A stretch of 44,273 nt of DNA. Source: Pseudomonadota bacterium (GTDB taxonomy: Bacteria > Pseudomonadota > Gammaproteobacteria > Acidithiobacillales > Acidithiobacillaceae). Positions 8,579-16,811 of the stretch are shown one piece after another; position 1 is the first letter of the stretch; every line of letters starts with the position of its first letter. The notes below the pieces were generated by a model that ran no database searches, was not told where the DNA came from, and worked only from the letters and a program-made list of their open reading frames with translations. The translations under genes and the position numbers were made by a program. The stretch lies in NCBI GenBank assembly GCA_021818125.1, contig JAKAFG010000001.1, positions 1-44,273 of the forward strand, written 5' to 3'.

Positions 8579-9167
8579 TATTCGTCCTCTGTATAGAGTG
8601 ATTGAGTGAGACCAAATACCAGCAAAGGACAACCGCCCCCGCCGTTACCCTCAATCCGGGGAAGAAGTTTACTCATATGTGTGGTTGACGCGCCATAAGA
8701 GGAACCCCTTCCCAGTTGATTAAATATTTCCTGCAGATTATCGCAACGAGTGATGATCACCCCTACGCTAATAGCACGCAAGTCAAATAGCAAACGAAAA
8801 TTATTGAGGTCCCGATCATAGAATGGATCTTTATTGTTCCATTCAATTTCCAGAGCGACTCTGTTGCGAAAACAATCTATCTTATGGGTAGGTGTATCCA
8901 TTGTGTGTTCGTCGACAACAACATGCGTCTGGAATTCTTTTTCAACCCAGTCACGACCATATAGATAACTGTCAATAAATTCGGAAACTTTGGACTTAGC
9001 CCGCCGGGATTGGTAATCCAGCTTCTGTTCAATCGGAAATCAGAAAGTACGGCGAGAATATCATCCCATTCGGTAGGAAAGTCATGATGTAAAATGGCGC
9101 AGGCATGCTTCCACTCGTGGACTTCATAATTTTCGCGGATGAATTCAGGAAGCAGATCGATACTCAT
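8578..9167 (-). pseudogene. frameshifted BglII/BstYI-like type II restriction endonuclease
   Basis: Two adjacent frames together make one protein of about 196 residues. The first part (9167 down to about 9003) begins MSIDLLPEFIRENY and reaches SWITNPGG. The rest, in the next frame, continues KSKVSEFIDSYLYGRDW, then HKIDCF, VALEIEWNNKDPFYDRDL and SVGVIITR, ending at 8578. The join is the minus-strand run GGCGGGCTAAG (CCC at 9000-9002 on the plus strand). Adding one G gives PGGAKSK with no other change. The acidic/Lys core (E..W..KD...DRD) and GASTTHMSKLLPR resemble the BglII/BstYI restriction family as I recall it. As it stands translation ends at 8877, so the catalytic half is lost. The start has a good Shine-Dalgarno (GGGAGA). 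A sequencing error at the G run is the main alternative. Confidence 0.8.
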
Positions 9168-9206
9168 GTGATCTCCCGGTATTTTTTATGGCTCTTTATG
9201 TGTCCT

Positions 9207-10040
9207 TCATATCTTCGGTTCGTCCTCATCCCTACTTCTGAAACTCTCCTCAGCAGCATCCATCTCGTCAGCAGCGCTGCGTGACGGCTCTGCCGCGTCA
9301 TCAGCGGTATCTTCCGCAGACCGGATTGCCGGTAAACGTGCCGCGAAGAACAGTCCGACTTCAAAAAGCATGTACATAGGAATGAGGAGCATGACCATGG
9401 ATAACACATCGGGAGGGCTAAGTACTGCCGAGGCGATGGCGCAGATCAGAAAGGCATAGCGGCGGCTGCGACGCAGTGTAGCCACCTGAAGCACCCCGAT
9501 GCGTACCAGTACCACAATGAGAATGGGGATTTGGAAGGCTAGGCCGAAGGCGAGCGAGAATTTGACGATGAGCGAGAGATAACTATCGACTTTGGGCATG
9601 GCGGTAATGTCACCGCCCGAAAAGCTCACGAAAAAGTGGAAGGCATTGGGGAATACGATAAAGTAGGCAAACAGCATCCCGCCGATGAACAGGAAAATAG
9701 AGGCAAAAATCAGCGGGAAAAAGGCCTTGCGCTCATGCTCATAAAGGCCAGGCGCTATGAAGGCCCAGAATTGATAGAGTACGACGGGTAATGCCAAAAC
9801 AAAGCCGGATAGCAAGGAAAGCTGCACGTAAGTCAAAAATACTTCGGGTAAACTGGTGTAAATTAAGTGGCTGCCCTTTGGTAATACATCAATGAGTGGG
9901 GCAGCAAGAATATTATAAATCGTTTTGGAGAAGGGATAAGAAACCAAAAAACCGGCGAAAATAGAGATCACTGCAAATAATACGCGGCGGCGCAATTCCA
10001 GCAAATGGCCGATAAAGGTATTCTCCGCCAACTTATCCAT
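9207..10040 (-). CDS. tatC: Sec-independent translocase subunit TatC
   Basis: This 277-residue polytopic membrane protein is the twin-arginine signal receptor of the Tat translocon. It shows the conserved N-terminus FIGHLLELRRRVL, then FLTYVQLSLLSGFVLALPVVLYQFW and APGLYEHERK, with six hydrophobic segments ending at about residue 225. The last roughly 45 residues are a hydrophilic, acidic tail (AADEMDAAEE, SRDEDEPKI) longer than in E. coli TatC. It is separated from tatB by about 150 bases, which is wide for this otherwise compact cluster. The restriction-modification module begins 39 bases downstream. Confidence 0.95.
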   Translation of the reverse strand: MDKLAENTFIGHLLELRRRVLFAVISIFAGFLVSYPFSKTIYNILAAPLIDVLPKGSHLIYTSLPEVFLTYVQLSLLSGFVLALPVVLYQFWAFIAPGLYEHERKAFFPLIFASIFLFIGGMLFAYFIVFPNAFHFFVSFSGGDITAMPKVDSYLSLIVKFSLAFGLAFQIPILIVVLVRIGVLQVATLRRSRRYAFLICAIASAVLSPPDVLSMVMLLIPMYMLFEVGLFFAARLPAIRSAEDTADDAAEPSRSAADEMDAAEESFRSRDEDEPKI

Positions 10041-10190
10041 GCTTAAAAAATATCCTTAGGCGGTATCGAAGTATGAGTGAATTTGATAATGGGTAAGCGG
10101 CAAAATACTTGGTGGAGGCCCAGGCTGTAGTGTGCCGGTATAATAATGGCGAACTTCTGCCAACGCATCAGGCGCGAATCAGGCTCGAAA

Positions 10191-10562
10191 TCAATGCACG
10201 CGGTCTTCCGGCCCTGGCTGGTCCGCATGTTGTACCGCTGCCGACATAATGTCGAGTTCACCCTGCCTATGCTCTTCCTTCACTTCGGGCCTCTCACCAA
10301 CCGTTTTCAGGATGTCTGAAGCGGTGATATCGGCAGGCAGCAATTCCTCTTTGGCATAGTCGCGCAGTTTGTTGGCTTCCTGACGCAGATCATCCAGCAA
10401 CAACTGCTGTTCGACCTCAGAGCGCAGGCCGGTCATGGTACGCCGCATGGCGCCGTACCATCTCCCCGCCGTACGCGCGAGCTCGGGCATTTTCTCCGGC
10501 CCGACCACGAGCAGCGCAATAATCCCGAGTAGCGCGAGTTCGCCAAAGCTGAAGTCGAACAT
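10191..10562 (-). CDS. tatB: Sec-independent translocase subunit TatB
   Basis: This 123-residue protein has the TatB layout: an N-terminal membrane segment with the conserved Glu (MFDFSFGELALLGIIALLVV), the GPEKMPELART hinge, then an amphipathic helix and a charged, mostly helical C-terminal part. In the translocon TatB pairs with TatC to receive Tat substrates. It starts 6 bases after the tatA stop. Its length and the GPEKMPELAR hinge separate it from TatA. Confidence 0.93.
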   Translation of the reverse strand: MFDFSFGELALLGIIALLVVGPEKMPELARTAGRWYGAMRRTMTGLRSEVEQQLLLDDLRQEANKLRDYAKEELLPADITASDILKTVGERPEVKEEHRQGELDIMSAAVQHADQPGPEDRVH

Positions 10563-10568
10563 AAGCGA

Positions 10569-10787
10569 TCAGCGATTAACGGTTTCGTGTTCTTTGCTGG
10601 GCTGGACATCGGCATCAATAGTGCGGCCGATGCTTTCCTTCTTTTCTTCCTCCTCCTTGACGGCGGAGCGGAAGCTCTTGATGGCAGAACCCAGGTCCGA
10701 ACCCACGTTACGCAGCTTCGCGGTGCCAAACAGGGCAACCACGATTAACAGAATGATGACCAGATGCCAGATACTAAAAGCGCCCAT
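10569..10787 (-). CDS. tatA: Sec-independent translocase subunit TatA
   Basis: This 72-residue pore-forming Tat component has the N-terminal membrane helix MGAFSIWHLVIILLIVVALF followed by the hinge GTAKLRNVGSDLG and an amphipathic helix, then a charged tail rich in Glu and Lys. It is the first tat gene, 75 bases after hisIE, and AGGAGAG precedes the ATG. The his-tat adjacency occurs in several proteobacteria and suggests read-through from the his genes. Confidence 0.94.
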   Translation of the reverse strand: MGAFSIWHLVIILLIVVALFGTAKLRNVGSDLGSAIKSFRSAVKEEEEKKESIGRTIDADVQPSKEHETVNR

Positions 10788-10862
10788 GACTGCTCTCCTT
10801 CCCCCGCAGGGGTTTACGCGCTACAACTAATTCTTCAACCATAGGAAAATAAGCCGGTTGCG

Positions 10863-11561
10863 TCAAGCTTGCGGACGTCGTGCTGCCTTCTCTTCCAGGC
10901 CGGAAACGCCTTCACGTCGCGCCAGTTCCCCGAGGACATCACCAATAAGCAATTCCTGTTCCTCCAAGGCCACCATCAGGTGAAAGAGGAGGTCTGCCGC
11001 CTCTGCAATAATCGGTTTTGGCTCATGATTCTTGCAAGCGATGACAAATTCGGTGGCTTCTTCGCCCACCTTTTTCAATATCCGGTCCTGGCCCCCATGG
11101 AGCAGTTGTGCCACGTAGGATTGGCCGGAATCGGCCGCCCGCCGACTATGTAGTGTGGCTTGCAGGCTATCGAGGATGCTGCCGGGGGGCGGGGCCTGAT
11201 GCTGCCAGCCCCGCTCGCCGGGTTGGCCGAGGAAGAAGCAGGTTTGCTCCCCGGTGTGGCAGGCCGGGCCTTCCTGAATGACACGCAGGAGAACGGTGTC
11301 GCCATCGCAGTCGAGGCGCAGATCCACCAGATGTTGAATATGGCCGGAGGTCTCGCCTTTACGCCAGAGCGCCTGCCGGGAGCGTGACCAGTAGGTGCCC
11401 ATGCCATCGCGGAGCGTCGCCAGCAATGCGTCGGCATTCATCCAGGCCAGCATCAGTACCTGGCCGCTGCGGGCGTCCTGGGCGATGGCAGGCACCAGGC
11501 CGTCCGCATTCCAGCGCACGGCGGCGAGTATGGCGGCGTGCTGCGCTTCCGATTCACTCAT
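10863..11561 (-). CDS. hisIE: bifunctional phosphoribosyl-AMP cyclohydrolase / phosphoribosyl-ATP pyrophosphatase
   Basis: This 232-residue fusion carries out steps 2 and 3 of histidine synthesis. The N-terminal HisI domain (about residues 10-125) shows LMLAWMNADAL, TYWSRSRQALWRKGETSGH and the metal-ligand region DCDGDTVLL with ACHTGEQTCF. The C-terminal HisE domain (about 130-225) shows DRILKKVGEEATEFVIA and EAADLLFHLMVALEE. It lies 74 bases after hisF on the same strand. Confidence 0.94.
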   Translation of the reverse strand: MSESEAQHAAILAAVRWNADGLVPAIAQDARSGQVLMLAWMNADALLATLRDGMGTYWSRSRQALWRKGETSGHIQHLVDLRLDCDGDTVLLRVIQEGPACHTGEQTCFFLGQPGERGWQHQAPPPGSILDSLQATLHSRRAADSGQSYVAQLLHGGQDRILKKVGEEATEFVIACKNHEPKPIIAEAADLLFHLMVALEEQELLIGDVLGELARREGVSGLEEKAARRPQA

Positions 11562-11635
11562 GATGGTCAGAAACCCCTCGTTAATGTCTTTCTATTCAAT
11601 AATACGCAGGTTACGCCTGACAGATGCGCTGCGCT

Positions 11636-12397
11636 TTAGCGGGTTTCGCGCACTGGAATTCCCGCGGCAGCCATCTGTGCCTTGACCTCGGAGATGCGAA
11701 ACTGGCCGAAGTGGAAGACGCTGGCGGCTAACACCGCATCGGCATGCCCCTGCTGGATACCTTCGGCAAAGTGCTGAATTTCTCCGACACCACCCGAGGC
11801 AATCACCGGTACCGGCACGGCATCGCTGACGGCGCGGGTGAGGGCGAGATCAAAACCGATCCCCGTACCGTCCCGGTCCATGCTGGTGAGCAGAATTTCA
11901 CCGGCACCATATTCGGCCATTTGCCGCGCCCAAGCCACCGCATCCAGGCCGGTACTGCGCCGACCGCCGTGGGTGAAGACTTCCCAGTGATCGTCCACCC
12001 GCTTGGCGTCGATGGCGACGACGATGCAGGAGTTACCGAAACGCCGGGCGGCGGCGCGCACCAGGCCCGGTTCATTCACGGCGGCGCTGTTGATGCTGAC
12101 CTTGTCGGCACCGGCGAGGAGCAGGGTGCGGATATCTTCGACACAACGCACCCCACCGCCTACCGTCAAGGGAATGAAGACCTGGGCAGCCACGGCAGAT
12201 ACCACATCGGCAAGGGTGCCGCGTTCTTCATAACTGGCGGAGATGTCGAGAAAGGTGATTTCGTCGGCACCCTCATCGTTGTAGCGTTTGGCCACTTCCA
12301 CCGGATCGCCGGCGTCGCGCAAGGCAATGAACTGGACGCCCTTCACCACGCGACCGTGGTCGATGTCCAGGCAGGGTATGATGCGCTTAGCGAGCAT
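11636..12397 (-). CDS. hisF: imidazole glycerol phosphate synthase cyclase subunit
   Basis: This 253-residue (beta/alpha)8 barrel converts PRFAR plus HisH-derived ammonia to IGP and AICAR. Catalytic Asp residues are in MLAKRIIPCLDIDHGRVVKG and LTSMDRDGTGIGFDL. Other markers are ITFLDISAS and PLTVGGGVR. The ATG at 12397 gives the canonical family start; an upstream in-frame ATG lies within hisA. It follows hisA after 4 bases. Confidence 0.96.
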   Translation of the reverse strand: MLAKRIIPCLDIDHGRVVKGVQFIALRDAGDPVEVAKRYNDEGADEITFLDISASYEERGTLADVVSAVAAQVFIPLTVGGGVRCVEDIRTLLLAGADKVSINSAAVNEPGLVRAAARRFGNSCIVVAIDAKRVDDHWEVFTHGGRRSTGLDAVAWARQMAEYGAGEILLTSMDRDGTGIGFDLALTRAVSDAVPVPVIASGGVGEIQHFAEGIQQGHADAVLAASVFHFGQFRISEVKAQMAAAGIPVRETR

Positions 12398-12401
12398 CTG
12401 C

Positions 12402-13130
12402 TTAGGCCTCGGCCAAGGCACGGGCCTGGCTAAAGTCCAGGGTTCCTTCATAAATGGCGCGGCCGGTAATGGCGCCGGTGACGCCGTCGCCCTCGTAGGC
12501 CTTGAGCGCTAGTACCTGCTCCAGATTGGCGATGCCGCCCGAGGCGATGACTGGTACTGGCACAGCCTGAGCCAGTGCGACTGTCGCGGGAATATTAGGG
12601 CCACTGAGCATGCCATCGCGGCTGATGTCGGTGTAGATGATGGCCTCAATGCCGTCGGCGGCGAAGTGCCGGGCGAGGTCTATGGGGTCATGACGGGAGA
12701 GTTTTGACCAGCCTTCAGTGGCGACTTTGCCGTCGCGGGCATCAATGCCCACCATGATGTGGCCGGGGAAACTCACTGCGGCATCGGCGACGAAGCCGGG
12801 GGATTTAACTGCCTGGGTGCCGATGATCACATAACGAACGCCGGCCTGGATGTAGGTTTCAATCTGCTCTTCGCTGCGGATGCCGCCGCCGACCTGGATT
12901 TCAAGGTCAGGGAAGCGTGCGCAGATGGTGGCAATGGCCTGTGCATTTACCGGCTCCCCCTGCACGGCACCGTCGAGATCGACGATGTGCAGACGTTTGG
13001 CGCCTGCTTCCACCCAGCGTTGCGCCGTGGCGACCGGATTATCCGAGAAGACCGTGTTGTCTTCCATCCGGCCCTGCCGTAAGCGCACACAGTTCCCGCC
13101 CTTGAGGTCGATGGCCGGAATCAACAGCAT
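12402..13130 (-). CDS. hisA: ProFAR isomerase (1-(5-phosphoribosyl)-5-amino methylideneamino imidazole-4-carboxamide isomerase)
   Basis: This 242-residue barrel enzyme does the Amadori rearrangement of step 4. It has the catalytic Asp in MLLIPAIDLKGGNCVRLRQG and the second in IYTDISRDGMLSGPN, with the phosphate loops QVGGGIRSEEQ and VIASGGIANLEQ. It lies between hisH and hisF in the usual his order. Confidence 0.96.
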   Translation of the reverse strand: MLLIPAIDLKGGNCVRLRQGRMEDNTVFSDNPVATAQRWVEAGAKRLHIVDLDGAVQGEPVNAQAIATICARFPDLEIQVGGGIRSEEQIETYIQAGVRYVIIGTQAVKSPGFVADAAVSFPGHIMVGIDARDGKVATEGWSKLSRHDPIDLARHFAADGIEAIIYTDISRDGMLSGPNIPATVALAQAVPVPVIASGGIANLEQVLALKAYEGDGVTGAITGRAIYEGTLDFSQARALAEA

Positions 13131-13169
13131 GACAACTTCCTCCCCACAAAGTTATTCCAGAAAACAGAT

Positions 13170-13841
13170 TCAAATCGCACAGTTGGCTCCGTAAACGCCA
13201 TCCCAGCCGAGAAAGTTCCCGAGCAGGCGCAGGCCCGCCGTGCCGCTCTTTTCCGGGTGGCATTGCAGGGCGAATAGGTTGTCCGTCGCCACCGCCGCAC
13301 AGAAGGGAAAGGCGTAATCGCTGAAGGCCGCGAGTATCTCGGGGGCGGAGGGTTCCACATAGAAGGAGTGGACGAAGTAAAAGTAGGCATTCTGGGGAAC
13401 GCCAGCAAAAAGCGGGTGTTCCACGAGTTGATGCAGCTCGTTCCAGCCCATGTGGGGAATTTTCAGGCGCCTGCCATCCGCGGCATGCAGGGCTTCTTCG
13501 GGAAAGGGGATGACCTGCCCCGGCAGCAGACCGAGCCCGGCGTGTTCGCCATGCTCCACACTGCTGTCCATGAGCATCTGCATCCCGAGGCAGATGCCGA
13601 GGAAGGGCCGGGTCTGCGCCGCAACGCGGACGAAGTCACTGAGCTCACGGGCTTCCAGCGCCGCCATACAGTCGCCGAAGGCGCCGACGCCGGGGAAGAT
13701 GATGCGGTCCGTGGTGGCCAGTTCGCTGGCCTGATCACTGACAATCGCCTTGCCGCCCAGATACTCCACGGCCTTGGCCACCGAGTAGAGGTTGCCCATG
13801 CCGTAGTCAACAATACCGACGCGGGTCGTGGCGGCGCTCAT
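13170..13841 (-). CDS. hisH: imidazole glycerol phosphate synthase glutamine amidotransferase subunit
   Basis: This 223-residue class I glutaminase supplies ammonia to HisF. It shows the start VGIVDYGMGNLYSVAKAVEYLG, the nucleophile Cys in PFLGICLGMQMLMD, and the His-Glu pair in LFALQCHPEKSG. The length is slightly above the usual ~200. The start overlaps the hisB stop by four bases. A 39-base gap to hisA is the largest within hisG-hisF. Confidence 0.95.
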   Translation of the reverse strand: MSAATTRVGIVDYGMGNLYSVAKAVEYLGGKAIVSDQASELATTDRIIFPGVGAFGDCMAALEARELSDFVRVAAQTRPFLGICLGMQMLMDSSVEHGEHAGLGLLPGQVIPFPEEALHAADGRRLKIPHMGWNELHQLVEHPLFAGVPQNAYFYFVHSFYVEPSAPEILAAFSDYAFPFCAAVATDNLFALQCHPEKSGTAGLRLLGNFLGWDGVYGANCAI

Positions 13842-14437
13842 AGGGTCAGGGTGCCCTTGGTACTGGGCACGGTGCCCGCCATGCGCGGATCAGGAGTGAC
13901 CGCCATGCGCAGGGCACGTCCACAGGCCTTGAAGAGGGTCTCGGCGATGTGGTGGGCATTGTTGCCACGCAAGGCGTCCAGGTGCAGTGTCACCTGTGCG
14001 TGGTTGACGAAGCCCTGAAAGAATTCATGGAAGAGATCCACATCAAAGCCGCCTACCTGATCACGGGGGAATTCGGCCGCGAAGATCAGTCCGGGACGGC
14101 CGGAAAGGTCCACCACCACCCGCGACAGCGCCTCGTCCAGAGGCACGTAGGCATGGCCATAGCGCTGGATGCCGGCCTTGTCCCCCACGGCGCGGGCAAA
14201 GGCCTGACCGAGGGTGATGCCGATGTCTTCCACCGTGTGGTGAGCGTCGATATCCAGATCGCCCTGGGCCTGAATGTGCATGTCGAAAAGACCATGACGG
14301 ACGATCTGGTGGATCATGTGGTCAAGAAAGGGTAACCCGGTGTGCAGGTCGGCCTGCCCGGAACCATCGAGATTCAGGGTGACACGGATCTGGGTTTCGA
14401 GGGTGTTTCTTTCGACTTCGGCTTGACGCGGATTCAC
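13838..14437 (-). CDS. hisB: imidazoleglycerol-phosphate dehydratase
   Basis: This 199-residue monofunctional dehydratase (step 6) has the metal-binding His-rich repeats FLDHMIHQIVRHG, DIDAHHTVEDIGI, FDVDLFHEFFQGF and GNNAHHIAETLFKA. There is no HisN phosphatase domain, unlike the E. coli fusion, so histidinol-phosphatase must be encoded elsewhere; none is visible in this cluster. Confidence 0.96.
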   Translation of the reverse strand: MNPRQAEVERNTLETQIRVTLNLDGSGQADLHTGLPFLDHMIHQIVRHGLFDMHIQAQGDLDIDAHHTVEDIGITLGQAFARAVGDKAGIQRYGHAYVPLDEALSRVVVDLSGRPGLIFAAEFPRDQVGGFDVDLFHEFFQGFVNHAQVTLHLDALRGNNAHHIAETLFKACGRALRMAVTPDPRMAGTVPSTKGTLTL

Positions 14438-15513
14438 AGTAAAGACTCCAGTACGGCCAGAAAACGATCATTTTCGGCCGGTGTGCCGACGCTGACCCGT
14501 AGATAGTCGCTGAGACGGGGGTGGCCTGTAAAGGCTTTGATAAGCACCCCGCCTTCACGCAGTCCTGAGAACAGCGCCGCGGCCCGCCCGGGGGCGTGAA
14601 AGAGCAGGAAATTGGCGGCGCTGGGCCAGATCGAAAGACCGCAGGTGCTGATGGCCTTGAAGAGCCGTTCCCTCTCGGCACGTAGGATTTCGGCCTGAGC
14701 GTCCAACACTTCGGTATGACGCAGGTAGAAGGACGCGCTGCGCTGGGTGAGCACATTAATGTTGTAAGGCAGGCGCAGCTTATCCAGTTCCTGAATCCAC
14801 GCGGCCGGCCCCGCCAGCATCCCCAGCCGCAACCCCGCCAAGCCCTCCTTGGACAGGGTGCGGAGCAAGAGGAGGTTGGGGGTGCGTCCCAGGCGATCGG
14901 CAAAGGTCGTCTGACTGAAAGCGTGATAAGCTTCGTCCACTACCACCAGGCCCGGCGCTGCGGCGACAATAGCTTCCAGATCGGTCTCGGGAAAGAGGCT
15001 GCCACTGGGATTGTTGGGCCAGTCGAGGAAAATGATGGCGGGTTGTTGCGCGGTGATGGCGGTCAGCATGGCCGGGAGATCCAGACGGAAGTCCGCGTTC
15101 AGGGGAATGCCCACAAAAGACAGGCCGAGGTGTTGCGCCAGCAGGCGGTACATGACGAAACTGGGGTCCACAGCCATGATGGGGCGCTGGCTGCCTGCTA
15201 CGGCGGTCACCAGAATCTGGATCAGTTCGTCGGAGCCGTTGCCGAGCATGAGCTCCACGCCATTGGGCAGACCGATATGCGCCTTGAGGGCGTCTATGAG
15301 CGTGTTGGGGTGCGCGTCGGGGTAGCGATTGAGGGGCGCATCGGCCAAGCTCTCCAGCCATTGCTCACGCAAGGCCGCAGGTAAACCATAGGGGTTCTCC
15401 ATGGCATCAAGCTTGATGAGCCCCTCACCGGCTGCCACCGCATAGGCTTTACTGGCCAGCAATTCCGGGCGGAGCAGGCTCTGCATCAGGGTTGTCGTAG
15501 CGCTGTCGCTCAT
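14434..15513 (-). CDS. hisC: histidinol-phosphate aminotransferase
   Basis: This 359-residue fold-type I PLP enzyme makes histidinol phosphate. It shows LDAMENPYGLP near the N-terminus, MLGNGSDELIQIL, the Asp-Tyr pair in VVVDEAYHAFS, and the PLP-binding Lys in LLRTLSKEGLAGLRLG. It overlaps both hisD and hisB by four bases. Confidence 0.96.
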   Translation of the reverse strand: MSDSATTTLMQSLLRPELLASKAYAVAAGEGLIKLDAMENPYGLPAALREQWLESLADAPLNRYPDAHPNTLIDALKAHIGLPNGVELMLGNGSDELIQILVTAVAGSQRPIMAVDPSFVMYRLLAQHLGLSFVGIPLNADFRLDLPAMLTAITAQQPAIIFLDWPNNPSGSLFPETDLEAIVAAAPGLVVVDEAYHAFSQTTFADRLGRTPNLLLLRTLSKEGLAGLRLGMLAGPAAWIQELDKLRLPYNINVLTQRSASFYLRHTEVLDAQAEILRAERERLFKAISTCGLSIWPSAANFLLFHAPGRAAALFSGLREGGVLIKAFTGHPRLSDYLRVSVGTPAENDRFLAVLESLL

Positions 15514-16811
15514 GACCCGGCTTTGGGGATACGGCAGGCTGCTGAACGGGCATGGGCGGTCAGACCTTCGCCCAGGGCGAGGCGCTCGGCGATCCGCCCC
15601 AGTTGCGCGGCACTGGCGGGGCTGCTGTGAATGAGACTGCTCCGCTTGACGAAATCATAGACGCCGAGGGGCGAGGAGAAGCGTGCGCTGCCGCCCGTGG
15701 GCAGCACATGGTTGGGGCCGGCTACATAATCGCCGAGGGCCTCGCAACTGTGGATGCCCATGAAGATGGCCCCGGCATTGTGGATGTCCGCCAGCCAGTC
15801 TTCAGGATTCTGCACGGCTAGCTCCAGATGTTCCGGCGCGATGCTGTCGGCAATGGCGCAGGCCTCGGCACGGTCGCGCACACGAATCACCGCCCCCCGG
15901 TCTGCCCAGCTTTTGCGGGCGATGGGCGCGCGATCAAGTACGTTCAGCGCTGCATCAACGGCGGCGACCACCGACTCGATGTGGGCGTCGTCCCAACTGA
16001 TGAAAATGCTCTGGGCAATCTCATCATGTTCCGCCTGTGAGAGCAGATCCCAGGCCAACCATTCTGCCGGTGCCGAGCCATCGCTGATTACGAGGATTTC
16101 GCTGGGTCCGGCAATCATATCGATGCCGACCCGGCCGAAGACCATGCGCTTGGCGGTGGCCACATAGATATTGCCGGGGCCGACAATCTTGTCTACTGCC
16201 GGGACGCTTTCTGTGCCGTAGGCGAGCGCCGCTACCGCCTGTGCGCCGCCGATACAGAACACTCGATCCACGCCGGCAATAGCTGCTGCTGCCAGCACCC
16301 AAGGATTCACCTGCCCTTGCGGGGTGGGTACGGTCATGATGATTTCCTTCACGCCGGCTACGTGCGCGGGAATGGCATTCATCAGCACGGAGCTGGGATA
16401 AGCCGCCTTGCCGCCGGGCACATAAATCCCCACCCGGGACAGGGGCAGGATGCGCTGGCCCAGCACCGTGCCGTCGGCCTCGGTAAAGGTCCAGCTTTCA
16501 CTGCGCTGGTGCTCGTGGTAACTGCGGATACGTTGCGCCGCCTCTTCCAGGGCAGCCCGCTGGGTGGGCTCCAGGCTGTTGAGCGCCGCATCCCAGGCGC
16601 TGCGGGGGATTTCCAAATCAGCGGCGGAAGCTGTCGTCACCCCATCAAAGCGCTCAGTGTACTCGCGTAGCGCCGCATCGCCCCGATCACGGACCGCAGC
16701 AACAATTTCCCGCACCCGCACTTCAATCTGCGGATCCAGATTGGCATCCCAGTCATGCAGTGCGTGAAACTGGCGGACAAAATCGGGGTCGCTGGTATCC
16801 AGACGGTTCAT
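15510..16811 (-). CDS. hisD: histidinol dehydrogenase
   Basis: This 433-residue zinc enzyme performs the last two oxidations from histidinol to histidine with NAD. Key segments are GIYVPGGKAAYPSSVLMNA, IGGAQAVAALAYGTE, KIVGPGNIYVA, IDMIAGPSEILVI, SQAEHDEIAQSI (metal and catalytic residues), IAPEHLEL and GPNHVLPTGGSARF. It overlaps the hisG stop and the hisC start by four bases each. Confidence 0.97.
   Translation of the reverse strand: MNRLDTSDPDFVRQFHALHDWDANLDPQIEVRVREIVAAVRDRGDAALREYTERFDGVTTASAADLEIPRSAWDAALNSLEPTQRAALEEAAQRIRSYHEHQRSESWTFTEADGTVLGQRILPLSRVGIYVPGGKAAYPSSVLMNAIPAHVAGVKEIIMTVPTPQGQVNPWVLAAAAIAGVDRVFCIGGAQAVAALAYGTESVPAVDKIVGPGNIYVATAKRMVFGRVGIDMIAGPSEILVISDGSAPAEWLAWDLLSQAEHDEIAQSIFISWDDAHIESVVAAVDAALNVLDRAPIARKSWADRGAVIRVRDRAEACAIADSIAPEHLELAVQNPEDWLADIHNAGAIFMGIHSCEALGDYVAGPNHVLPTGGSARFSSPLGVYDFVKRSSLIHSSPASAAQLGRIAERLALGEGLTAHARSAACRIPKAGS

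Noticed and set aside
10043..10261. 72-codon minus-strand open frame across the tatB-tatC gap
   Set aside because: It overlaps the end of tatB in another frame, has no clear ribosome site and no protein-like features.
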